Part shown: in pieces, positions 6,869 to 12,449 of the stretch | Layout: each line of letters opens with the position of its first letter | How positions within the stretch are numbered: the stretch's first letter is position 1 | From: UBA2144 sp964506185 | Lineage (GTDB): Bacteria > Patescibacteriota > Gracilibacteria > Peribacterales > Peribacteraceae | Assembly: GCA_964506185.1 (NCBI GenBank) | Contig: CAZDKL010000030.1 | Coordinates: forward strand, 1-13,132 | Direction: 5' to 3' | Length of the DNA stretch: 13,132 bases | The notes under the pieces: model-generated | What the model saw: the letters and a program-made list of their open reading frames with translations, nothing else | What the model was told of the DNA's origin: nothing | Databases searched by the model: none | Made by a program: the position numbers and the translations under genes

Positions 6869-6895
6869 ATTATATCTAATTAGGTAATTTGTCAA
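6869..6895 (-). promoter_or_regulatory. Promoter for the 496-aa orphan
   Basis: On the minus strand a perfect TTGACA (6895-6890) is followed after 15 bases by TATAAT (6874-6869); a shifted TAATAT (6872-6867) would give 17 bases. The ATG at 6858 lies 10 bases past TATAAT, so the message should be leaderless or carry only a few leader bases. There is no Shine-Dalgarno. Confidence 0.58.
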
Positions 6896-6913
6896 TTAGC
6901 AACAACAAGCTCA

Positions 6914-6939
6914 ACTTTGGCTTACGCAAGCCTAAAAGT
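6914..6939 (-). terminator. Hairpin just downstream of tRNA-Val
   Basis: GGCTT-ACGC-AAGCC (6919-6932) is a perfect stem-loop, extended by ACTTT (6914-6918) pairing with AAAGT (6935-6939) across a two-base bulge. It starts 5 bases past the tRNA CCA end. The following minus-strand sequence is T-rich (TTGTTGTTGC) but has no clean T run, so it may be a terminator or a 3'-processing signal. Confidence 0.4.
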
Positions 6940-6944
6940 CGATG

Positions 6945-7021
6945 TGGTGGACGATACTGGAATCGAACCAGTGACCTTACGGATGTGAACCGTACGCTCT
7001 AACCAACTGAGCTAATCGTCC
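6945..7021 (-). tRNA. tRNA-Val (anticodon CAC), CCA encoded
   Basis: Read on the minus strand, GGACGAT (7021-7015) pairs with ATCGTCC (6955-6949), followed by discriminator A and CCA (6947-6945). The D arm is GCTC-AGTTGGTTA-GAGC. The anticodon arm is TACGG-TTCACAT-CCGTA, giving loop T33, anticodon C-A-C and A37: valine, reading GTG. The T arm is CACTGG-TTCGATT-CCAGT. All arms pair well, so this is a functional-looking tRNA. It is read alone from an extended -10 promoter. Confidence 0.95.
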
Positions 7022-7031
7022 TTCAAAATTC

Positions 7032-7041
7032 ATTATAGCAA
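7032..7041 (-). promoter_or_regulatory. Extended -10 promoter of tRNA-Val
   Basis: On the minus strand TTGCTATAAT (7041-7032) contains a full extended -10 (TGC-TATAAT), 10 bases before the tRNA 5' end at 7021. No -35 is seen at the usual distance because the strong hairpin terminator of the antiporter gene occupies that place. Confidence 0.6.
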
Positions 7042-7045
7042 TATA

Positions 7046-7084
7046 TAACAAAAACCACCCCGCCGAAGCCGGCGAGGCAGTTTT
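7046..7084 (-). terminator. Strong intrinsic terminator of the antiporter gene
   Basis: A stem of about 15 pairs (7084-7070 with 7065-7051, several G-U pairs) closes on a 4-base loop at 7069-7066. On the minus strand its 3' arm runs into TTTTTGTT, the classic terminator form. It lies 28 bases past the antiporter stop. The opposite strand also ends in TTTTGTTTT, so it could work in both directions. Confidence 0.78.
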
Positions 7085-7089
7085 GTTTT

Positions 7090-7098
7090 GTGACCCTA
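7090..7098. repeat. Left copy of a 9-bp inverted repeat flanking the antiporter gene
   Basis: GTGACCCTA here is matched in inverted orientation by TAGGGTCAC at 8731-8739. The two copies bracket the GC-rich antiporter gene and its leader. Beyond the 9 bases similarity is slight, and a 9-bp match over such gaps can arise by chance. Confidence 0.3.
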
Positions 7099-7112
7099 AC
7101 CTCCAAGGGGGG

Positions 7113-8555
7113 TCAGAGTCCTGGCCTTTTTGTTGTAATTGGCGGACGTTGTGTCGGAGTTTCAATATCAGTTACTAAACCAAGGTTAAGATGGTGATCG
7201 TCCCATCGCGCCTCAACTGTGCGTACCACCTTCTCTCCATTGTCGACGTACGCTTTGAAGTGACGACTGTGGTCCATCGCCTCGAAGCAGAAAAAGGCCG
7301 CGACCATTCCTGTGAGCACCTGCAGACTGAGCAGCAGCTCGACTTCGAAATAGATCAGAGTGCTCATACTCAATACCCAAGTGATCAGGTACGGCGCGAA
7401 CACCCAAGCCTCTTTCATCCACGCAACGAAGATTTCCTTCGGGCTCATAATCTTCTTGGATACCATGACGACCAAGAATAGAGCTATCTGCGGCCCGTTC
7501 CCCAGCGGCGAGAGCCCGCCGAACGTAACTGACGGGAACAACGCGTACCACTGCATATATTCGGATGCCAGCGGTGCGAATTGCGGATAAGCAGCTGCGA
7601 ATGCCGCTGCATTATCTGCCGCGAGAGTCAGACCAACGACGACCCATATCATGCCTTGATTGTGGATGTGGACATGATGCAGACCGGTGTGCGCCAAACA
7701 CACCACCGCGAAGAACGCGACGAAGATTGTGGCGGTCTCCACGCACCAGTGGATCGTGTTGTGGCGCTCTTCGTGACCGAAGAATGCGAACGCACTGAGG
7801 AAGGCGACGGCACTGAGTAAACCTAACGCCACCGTGATCTCGTAACCGCGTAGAAACGTGATCGAGAGTCCCACCCCAGCAGCCAGTATCACACCGTAAA
7901 CGACGCGATTCCAGCATTCGGGCCTGATTCCTTTGAACTCCTTCAGGGGATTCCCGAACTCTACGCCGGATCTTTTTAGGGACACGAAGTAGACGTACCA
8001 AGTGATGCAGAGGTAGGGCCAGAAGACTGTGAAGGGCCAGAAGAATCCGAGGGGTGTTCCACGTGCTGCCTCTTTGACAGCAAGCAACGCTTGCGGCGGA
8101 TCCGCTGCCAACGTTGCCAATGCGAGCATGTTCATGCTCATGATGCATTCGCGGATGAGGATGCGCTTCCATCTGTCCGGGTATTGTTTCTGGAGTATCG
8201 GAATCAACGAGAGTCCGATTGGGACGAGCGCCCATGTTGTTCCAGAGTTCCCGATCAGCGGGCACAGCCCCAATATGAAATACCCAACACCATTGCTCGC
8301 TCTCTTGATAGAGAAGAGCTGCAAGGATGCTATCAATACTGTGCAGATGGGTATCATAATGAACTGCGCGTAGTCGACCACGTAAACGTGGTGCAACACC
8401 TCTCGTCCCGTCTCCCCGCCAAAGTACCAAAGCCCAATGAACACCGAAAATCCAAGCCCTAGAAAGACCGTCACCTTTTTGCCCAAGGATTCCACCTTAA
8501 GCGTGGTTGCAACGATAACCACAAGTACGACCAGTGCTAAAAGCAAATACTGCAT
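7113..8555 (-). CDS. Putative Na+/H+ antiporter (NhaD/ArsB-like ion transporter)
   Basis: A 480-residue inner-membrane protein with about 11-12 hydrophobic helices. It has the two-repeat layout of the ion transporter superfamily: LATLAADPPQA (147-157) mirrors LTLAADNAAAF (309-319), and LCPLIGNSGTTWALVP (97-112) mirrors GLSPLGNGPQIALF (347-360). These polar breaks in helices are typical of NhaD-type and the 'putative Na+/H+ antiporter' family, which exchange cytoplasmic Na+ for H+. His-rich loops (GHEERHNTIHWC, 260-271; HTGLHHVHIHNQ, 289-300) are unusual and could sense pH or bind metal. The C-terminal 50 residues are hydrophilic. It has a strong Shine-Dalgarno (AAGGAG, 8 bases before ATG), unlike other genes here, and much higher GC (34 of 60 bases at 7861-7920), suggesting acquisition. 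TGA ends it, then a strong terminator. Substrate is inferred. Confidence 0.83.
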   Translation of the reverse strand: MQYLLLALVVLVVIVATTLKVESLGKKVTVFLGLGFSVFIGLWYFGGETGREVLHHVYVVDYAQFIMIPICTVLIASLQLFSIKRASNGVGYFILGLCPLIGNSGTTWALVPIGLSLIPILQKQYPDRWKRILIRECIMSMNMLALATLAADPPQALLAVKEAARGTPLGFFWPFTVFWPYLCITWYVYFVSLKRSGVEFGNPLKEFKGIRPECWNRVVYGVILAAGVGLSITFLRGYEITVALGLLSAVAFLSAFAFFGHEERHNTIHWCVETATIFVAFFAVVCLAHTGLHHVHIHNQGMIWVVVGLTLAADNAAAFAAAYPQFAPLASEYMQWYALFPSVTFGGLSPLGNGPQIALFLVVMVSKKIMSPKEIFVAWMKEAWVFAPYLITWVLSMSTLIYFEVELLLSLQVLTGMVAAFFCFEAMDHSRHFKAYVDNGEKVVRTVEARWDDHHLNLGLVTDIETPTQRPPITTKRPGL

Positions 8556-8662
8556 TCCGCTCTCTCCTTCATGTTCTGAACAAAGCAGTAATTCCGTGGT
8601 TCAATCATGCAAATATGTGAACGGCGATTTCCATTTGTCCGCCGATGAATTGAAAAGACCAT
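8537..8662 (-). CDS. Possible leader ORF overlapping the antiporter start
   Basis: A 41-codon minus-strand ORF starts with ATG at 8662 after GGGAGGGT and ends with TAG at 8539-8537, 19 bases inside the antiporter gene in another frame. The peptide is Arg-rich with four Cys (begins MVFSIHRRTNGNRR). The antiporter's Shine-Dalgarno lies in its ATG AAG GAG codons, so translating it would cross that site. It may be chance; spacing of its own Shine-Dalgarno to ATG is short (2-3 bases). Confidence 0.2.
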   Translation of the reverse strand: MVFSIHRRTNGNRRSHICMIEPRNYCFVQNMKERAECSICF

Positions 8663-8730
8663 ACCCTCCCTGCTACAAGCTGAGAAGGAACCTCCTGTGT
8701 AACATTCTTTGGCAAAAATTTCAAGGGTCC

Positions 8731-8739
8731 TAGGGTCAC
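8731..8739. repeat. Right copy of the 9-bp inverted repeat flanking the antiporter gene
   Basis: TAGGGTCAC, the inverted match of GTGACCCTA at 7090-7098. It overlaps a local direct repeat GGGTC-CTA-GGGTC (8725-8737). Confidence 0.3.
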
Positions 8740-8769
8740 TCTAAAATGATGATCAAACATGCTAAATCC

Positions 8770-8797
8770 TTGACTTTTTCCCATTTTGATGTAATAT
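8770..8797 (+). promoter_or_regulatory. Promoter for the 176-aa membrane protein
   Basis: TTGACT (8770-8775), 16 bases, TAATAT (8792-8797). The predicted start near 8804 leaves a leader of about 19 bases with AAAGAG (8813-8818) shortly before the ATG at 8823. It supports the plus-strand ORF over the antisense one. Confidence 0.5.
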
Positions 8798-8822
8798 TTA
8801 TTGCTTTACCCTAAAGAGTACA

Positions 8823-9353
8823 ATGAATGAAATGCCTTCTCCATCACCAAATAGGCCAAAGAGGAGATCGAAGGCAGTAGAAATCTGCGGGAATCTGTTT
8901 GATGCCGGTAAACACATAATTAGAAAAACGAAAAAGAACATTTCTGAAACGATTGCAATTACCCGTGAAAAAACTCTCAAGTCCCTTGGGTGGTTTGGAG
9001 AAACTTTGCCTGTTTCCGGTACCAAAGATGTTAATGTGGCGCCATTCGAAGTTGGTGCAATCATTGGAACTTGTTTCGCTGCAAGTTCCGCAATCGCAGA
9101 ACTTCTTGGACAAGGTATTGTGGAAGGAGACTTGAGTAAATACGACGAGATACTGCGAGAAGGAATGTACTTTTGGCTTTGGACTGTCCCCCCTTCCACA
9201 GCTGTAATAGCATCCACGATGTTCAAACACGGAGAAACTGTAAAAGAAAAATGTGCTTCAGTTCTCAAAACATCAATCCGATCAAGCACCGGTGCTGCAA
9301 TACCAATTTGGATTGGATACACAGCAACATCAATCAATCAAATATTCTCCTGA
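8823..9353 (+). CDS. Membrane protein of unknown function, 176 aa
   Basis: No family recognised. The N-terminal 50 residues are basic and hydrophilic (SPNRPKRRSK, RKTKKN), followed by three likely membrane segments: about 76-97 (FEVGAIIGTCFAASSAIAEL), 114-133 (MYFWLWTVPPSTAVIASTMF) and 155-173 (TGAAIPIWIGYTATSINQIF). Positive N-terminus suggests it stays in the cytoplasm. It starts with ATG-AAT-GAA-ATG, so residue 4 is another possible start. A promoter on this strand supports it, whereas the 179-aa ORF on the opposite strand (9337-8798) covers almost the same bases and has no such support. The last 16 bases overlap the end of dcd on the other strand. Pro and Gly in the helices hint at a small transporter or stress protein, but that is speculation. 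Confidence 0.6.
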   Translation: MNEMPSPSPNRPKRRSKAVEICGNLFDAGKHIIRKTKKNISETIAITREKTLKSLGWFGETLPVSGTKDVNVAPFEVGAIIGTCFAASSAIAELLGQGIVEGDLSKYDEILREGMYFWLWTVPPSTAVIASTMFKHGETVKEKCASVLKTSIRSSTGAAIPIWIGYTATSINQIFS

Positions 9354-9940
9354 GCATTAGTAACAAATTCCGGATCGGAACTCAGCCTGCTTTCTTCCGG
9401 CAAAACTTGATTTTGATATTTGCTATGTGGTTTAGAGTGATATGGAGTCTCTGCCGCGCTTGTCATCTGCTCAAAGGCAATCTGACAAACTCTCATCCCG
9501 GGATACAAAGCCACGGGAAGTCTGTTGAGATTTGAGATTTCTAAAGTGATAGTTCCGGAAAAACCGGGATCAACGAACCCAGCCGTTGAGTGAACGATGA
9601 TTCCAAGCCGGCCCAGGGAACTTCTGCCTTCTACTCTGACCACTAAATCATCAGGAACTGTGATCTGTTCTTGGGTCACTCCCAAAACAAACTCTCCCGG
9701 CTGAACAATGAACGGATCCCCTTCTCCTACTTGAATGGTTCTTACATTTCCTGTTAGAGTTTTTGGATCCTTTGGATCCAGAAGCGGGAACTTGCTGTGC
9801 TCATAAAGTTTAAACGACTCGCCTAAATGCAAATCCATCGAGCTTGCGTGGATATACGGCACGTAATCAGACTGAGGACTATTGATGCTCACGCGTCCGG
9901 AGTCGATTGCCTGGCGGATGTCTTTGTCGGATAGGATCAT
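9338..9940 (-). CDS. dcd: dCTP deaminase (Dcd/DUT family)
   Basis: From ATG at 9940 the protein is 200 residues and begins MILSDKDIRQAI, the normal family N-terminus; ATG at 9958 would add six residues (MILYDS). Dcd deaminates dCTP to dUTP, and bifunctional members also hydrolyse dUTP to dUMP, feeding thymidylate synthesis. Motifs: ASSMDLHLG (32-40), VEGRSSLGRLGIIVHSTAGF (103-122), DPGFSGTITLEISNLN (124-139) with the likely catalytic Glu134, and PGMRVCQIAFEQM (147-159). DPGFSGTITLE fits the bifunctional/dUTPase-like side of the family, but this is not decisive. GATACT (9956-9951), 10 bases before 9940, could be the -10, in line with other genes here and favouring the shorter start. The C-terminal 40 residues are polar. 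A 9-bp repeat array lies directly upstream. Confidence 0.94.
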   Translation of the reverse strand: MILSDKDIRQAIDSGRVSINSPQSDYVPYIHASSMDLHLGESFKLYEHSKFPLLDPKDPKTLTGNVRTIQVGEGDPFIVQPGEFVLGVTQEQITVPDDLVVRVEGRSSLGRLGIIVHSTAGFVDPGFSGTITLEISNLNRLPVALYPGMRVCQIAFEQMTSAAETPYHSKPHSKYQNQVLPEESRLSSDPEFVTNAQENI

Positions 9941-9971
9941 GGAGTCGTAGAGTATCATTACTCGACTGACT

Positions 9972-10079
9972 AAGGAAGCAGAGGAATCAGAGGATGCAGA
10001 AGAATCAGAAGAGAGGTGATTTATAAATTAATATAATATCCTCTGAATCTTCTGATTCTTCTGATTCTTCTGCTTCCTT
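9972..10079. repeat. Inverted arrays of four 9-bp repeats around an AT-rich core
   Basis: Left array 9975-10010: GAAGCAGAG, GAATCAGAG, GATGCAGAA, GAATCAGAA. Right array 10041-10076: CTCTGAATC, TTCTGATTC, TTCTGATTC, TTCTGCTTC, the inverse complement type. The arms 9972-10012 and 10039-10079 match at 35 of 41 positions, and two of the six mismatches are G-U pairs in the plus-strand RNA. The 26-base core (10013-10038) is AT-rich and holds TATAAT (10032-10037, plus strand). It lies between divergent dcd and the 567-aa gene. One strand is almost pure purine in each arm. Confidence 0.85.
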
Positions 10080-10095
10080 TTCTTTGACATAACCA

Positions 10096-10123
10096 TTGAA
10101 TCCGACAAATACGCGAGTAAAAT
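10096..10123 (+). promoter_or_regulatory. Promoter for the 567-aa gene pair
   Basis: TTGAAT (10096-10101), 16 bases, TAAAAT (10118-10123). The -10 ends 9 bases before ATG at 10133, predicting a leader of roughly 1-3 bases. A perfect TTGACA at 10084-10089 is badly spaced for this -10. Confidence 0.5.
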
Positions 10124-10132
10124 ATACCGGCA

Positions 10133-11836
10133 ATGCCATCCAGCTCTACTATCCAAAGTGACCGTTACAGCTCCCTGAGTGATGATTCTTCGGGAGGAGA
10201 TAATGGCGTAGATGTTGAAGATTTGGATAAGAATGCAAAATGCGATGTATTGAAAGAGAAGTGTCTGGATCGTATTTCACAAGTCATGGGTAGTTCCCCT
10301 CTTTATACAAGCAAAGACTTCGAGCTCGAAAAGCGCGGACTGAACTCGTTTGTATCAAAAGGACAAGTAGACGAACTTGAAGCAAGTATCAACAGTATTC
10401 CCGGATTGGAGCAAAGGCTCGTTAGTGCTGAGCACGATTTTCGCCACCAGGTCTCGGTAGCTCAATCAAAAGGATTCATTACTCAAGCCACCGCTAATTA
10501 TTGGCTAAAGAAAATGTATTCAAATAAAATTCACTGGTCAGAGAAGGAAAGATTTATTTATGGCAAGTTCCCAGACCTCGTAAAAAACTGGGCAAGGATG
10601 AATAAGGATATAAAAAAGATTAAAGATGAAGCAAAGAGAGACGAAACAATCAAACAAGTTCCGGAAATTAAAAAGATACTCACAGGCGATGGTCTTAAGG
10701 GTTATAAAGAGTGGCGAAATGCAGTTGATCTCGCCCTGGGATTACTCGAAGCTCACAAAAGAGGAAGAACTGAACTTTATAAGGAGGCAAAAAGTATTTT
10801 GGAGTGGGCTGCAAAATCGCAGAAGGTTCTATCTGAAAATAAAATTGGAACTTGGATGCATAGAATTTTCAAAAGTAGCACTTCAAACGAGAATGTAAGA
10901 AAGTTTGTACAAGGAAGCGACTCAAAATCTTTGCGCGGGATGATTGATAGATGGGCAGATGTAAAAAACAAATATGACAAGATAGAAAATAAAAGGAGTA
11001 AGAAAGGAACACCTCGCGCATTTCATTTTGTAACTACAAATAAGTTCCTTGAGTGGCATTACACCAAACGCCTTGCATATGTGAATGAAGCGAATCAGAG
11101 ATTCGCCGATTTTGAAAAAGAGAAACCAATCTTTTTGGACATAAGAAGAGAATTGGATATGGAAGACTGGGATTCTGCACAAGCCTTGATAGAAAAAGCC
11201 GAGGAAATGGATTTAAATTCAGATGATCAGAACAAACTAAAATCGCTTAGGTGGTATCTAAGAGAACACAGAAAGGAGGAAGTAGGAATCAAGACGGATA
11301 AAGATGGCAAAGAAGAGGAAAGTCCAGAAGAGGAATTGGGTCGATTATTAAATCTTGTTCCAGACAGCCTTCGATCCCTCTACAGAAAGTCTATACAAGC
11401 AGGCAAATGGAATTGCCTGAAGGCACTAATGTACAACAGGGTTTGGTGTCATGAAAAAGGTAAGGTTTTGGATGAAAGCAGAGAAGAAGAACTTGAGGAT
11501 CGTGCAACCGAGGTAACAAAAAATCGTCTCAATCATGGCGATCAGGGTGAACATACCCTATGTGATGTGGACCAATTTCATAATCCATCAATTCGAGGCT
11601 ACGCCAACACAGGAATTAACAAATCACAGATTCTTTTTGCAGGCCCATCAGGTTATGATTCTGTTCTTGCTAAAATGAAACAGGAAGATTGTTGGAGATT
11701 TAGATATTGGACCACGTTTATTCCCAAGGGCATCAGTTTTGGCACACATGCATATGTAGTTAAAAAGCTTAATCATCAAATAAGCAGCGTTGTTAGAAAA
11801 ATGCAGTCTTCCTCTGCAAGTTATAAATGGAATTAA
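10133..11836 (+). CDS. Orphan cytoplasmic helical protein, 567 aa
   Basis: I do not recognise this protein. It lacks a signal peptide and membrane helices. Residues 1-35 are Ser/Asp rich and probably disordered. Most of the rest is strongly helical and charged (many Lys, Glu, Arg), with likely coiled-coil stretches around 155-190 (NKDIKKIKDEAKRDETIKQV), 275-295 and 330-400. An acidic linker (KDGKEEESPEEELG) separates a C-terminal part that is different: more Gly, Trp and aromatic residues, including CDVDQFHNPSIRGY, FAGPSGYDSV and CWRFRYWTTFIPKGISFGTH, which looks like a folded domain. ATG at 10133 follows a good promoter and no Shine-Dalgarno. The DM13 lipoprotein gene starts 19 bases after the stop, so the two are likely co-transcribed. 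The upstream 9-bp array may regulate it. Function cannot be assigned. Confidence 0.8.
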   Translation: MPSSSTIQSDRYSSLSDDSSGGDNGVDVEDLDKNAKCDVLKEKCLDRISQVMGSSPLYTSKDFELEKRGLNSFVSKGQVDELEASINSIPGLEQRLVSAEHDFRHQVSVAQSKGFITQATANYWLKKMYSNKIHWSEKERFIYGKFPDLVKNWARMNKDIKKIKDEAKRDETIKQVPEIKKILTGDGLKGYKEWRNAVDLALGLLEAHKRGRTELYKEAKSILEWAAKSQKVLSENKIGTWMHRIFKSSTSNENVRKFVQGSDSKSLRGMIDRWADVKNKYDKIENKRSKKGTPRAFHFVTTNKFLEWHYTKRLAYVNEANQRFADFEKEKPIFLDIRRELDMEDWDSAQALIEKAEEMDLNSDDQNKLKSLRWYLREHRKEEVGIKTDKDGKEEESPEEELGRLLNLVPDSLRSLYRKSIQAGKWNCLKALMYNRVWCHEKGKVLDESREEELEDRATEVTKNRLNHGDQGEHTLCDVDQFHNPSIRGYANTGINKSQILFAGPSGYDSVLAKMKQEDCWRFRYWTTFIPKGISFGTHAYVVKKLNHQISSVVRKMQSSSASYKWN

Positions 11837-11855
11837 TTACTTAACTCTCTATCTT

Positions 11856-12443
11856 ATGAAAAAATTATTAATTCTTTGCCTAGCACTCACCGCCTGTGCA
11901 CCATTCCAAGCAGGTGATCCTAATCCTGCATCCGTATCCCATGATGAACGAATGATTAATCCACTATTCGCTCAAGAGTATGCAAAAGAACTTGTTAATC
12001 GACTTACAGAACTAGAGATACAAGACGATCCAATACTCGAAGATGAGAAAATGTCTGAGTTTGTTAAAAAAACAAAGCGTGAATGGAAAGATAGAGATCG
12101 ATCAGCACGCAAGCTCCAGCGCATGGGCATATCTGGTGGCTTTATTGGAGTGAAAGAGTATACAGTCGGAGACTCTTTGCTTATTCAGAACTATCTTTTC
12201 ATGGGAATGAACTTCATTTCTCCTCCAGGTCCTGATTTAAGAGTGATTCTCTCCGAGGAAGTCGACCCGCGCGATGTAGAATTCCCAGATCCAACCAGCG
12301 TCGACTTGGGAAATCTGGAATCGCCAATGGGCGCCCAACGATATTTAGTTCCATTGGTTGAAAATCTAGAAAAGCTAAGAACTGTTGTGCTGTGGGATGC
12401 AAAACTAAATAGGATTTATGGATTTGCACAGCTAAGTCCTTAA
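11856..12443 (+). CDS. Lipoprotein with DM13-like domain
   Basis: A 195-residue protein. ATG at 11856 is chosen over the upstream in-frame ATG at 11790 (inside the previous gene) because it gives a clean lipoprotein signal, MKKLLILCLALTAC, with lipobox LTAC and lipidated Cys14. Residues 25-90 are charged and helical. From about 93 to the end the pattern fits a DM13 domain: GGFIGVKEYTVGDSLLIQNY, GPDLRVILSEE, SVDLGNLESPMGAQRYLVP and LRTVVLWDAKLNRIYGFAQL. In DM13 proteins the VVIWC segment carries a conserved Cys proposed to act in redox chemistry; here that position is WDAK, with no Cys in the mature protein apart from the lipidated one. So binding rather than redox chemistry is more likely. 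It is second in a pair with the 567-aa gene, and its stop is 6 bases from the convergent DsbA-like gene. Confidence 0.74.
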   Translation: MKKLLILCLALTACAPFQAGDPNPASVSHDERMINPLFAQEYAKELVNRLTELEIQDDPILEDEKMSEFVKKTKREWKDRDRSARKLQRMGISGGFIGVKEYTVGDSLLIQNYLFMGMNFISPPGPDLRVILSEEVDPRDVEFPDPTSVDLGNLESPMGAQRYLVPLVENLEKLRTVVLWDAKLNRIYGFAQLSP

Positions 12444-12449
12444 GCCTAC

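Noticed and set aside
6977..7165. 62-aa minus-strand ORF containing RLAQLVRAYGS
   Set aside because: It is a read-through of tRNA-Val; this kind of peptide is a known artefact of translating tRNA genes.
7191..7202. Second copy of the tRNA-Val 3' end as an attachment site
   Set aside because: Only GATCGTCC-like bases match the acceptor end, inside the antiporter gene; far too short for an att duplication.
7612..8430. 272-aa minus-strand ORF inside the antiporter gene
   Set aside because: It is another frame of the GC-rich antiporter gene, with Arg/His-rich sequence typical of a shadow, while the antiporter frame shows membrane helices and family motifs.
8798..9337. 179-aa minus-strand ORF as a gene
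   Set aside because: The plus-strand frame has a promoter and coherent membrane segments; the minus frame shows neither. Kept only as an observation.
9972..10079. CRISPR array or replication origin
   Set aside because: The repeats are only 9 bp with no spacers, and they do not match the DnaA box TTATNCACA; no dnaA, dnaN or cas gene is present.
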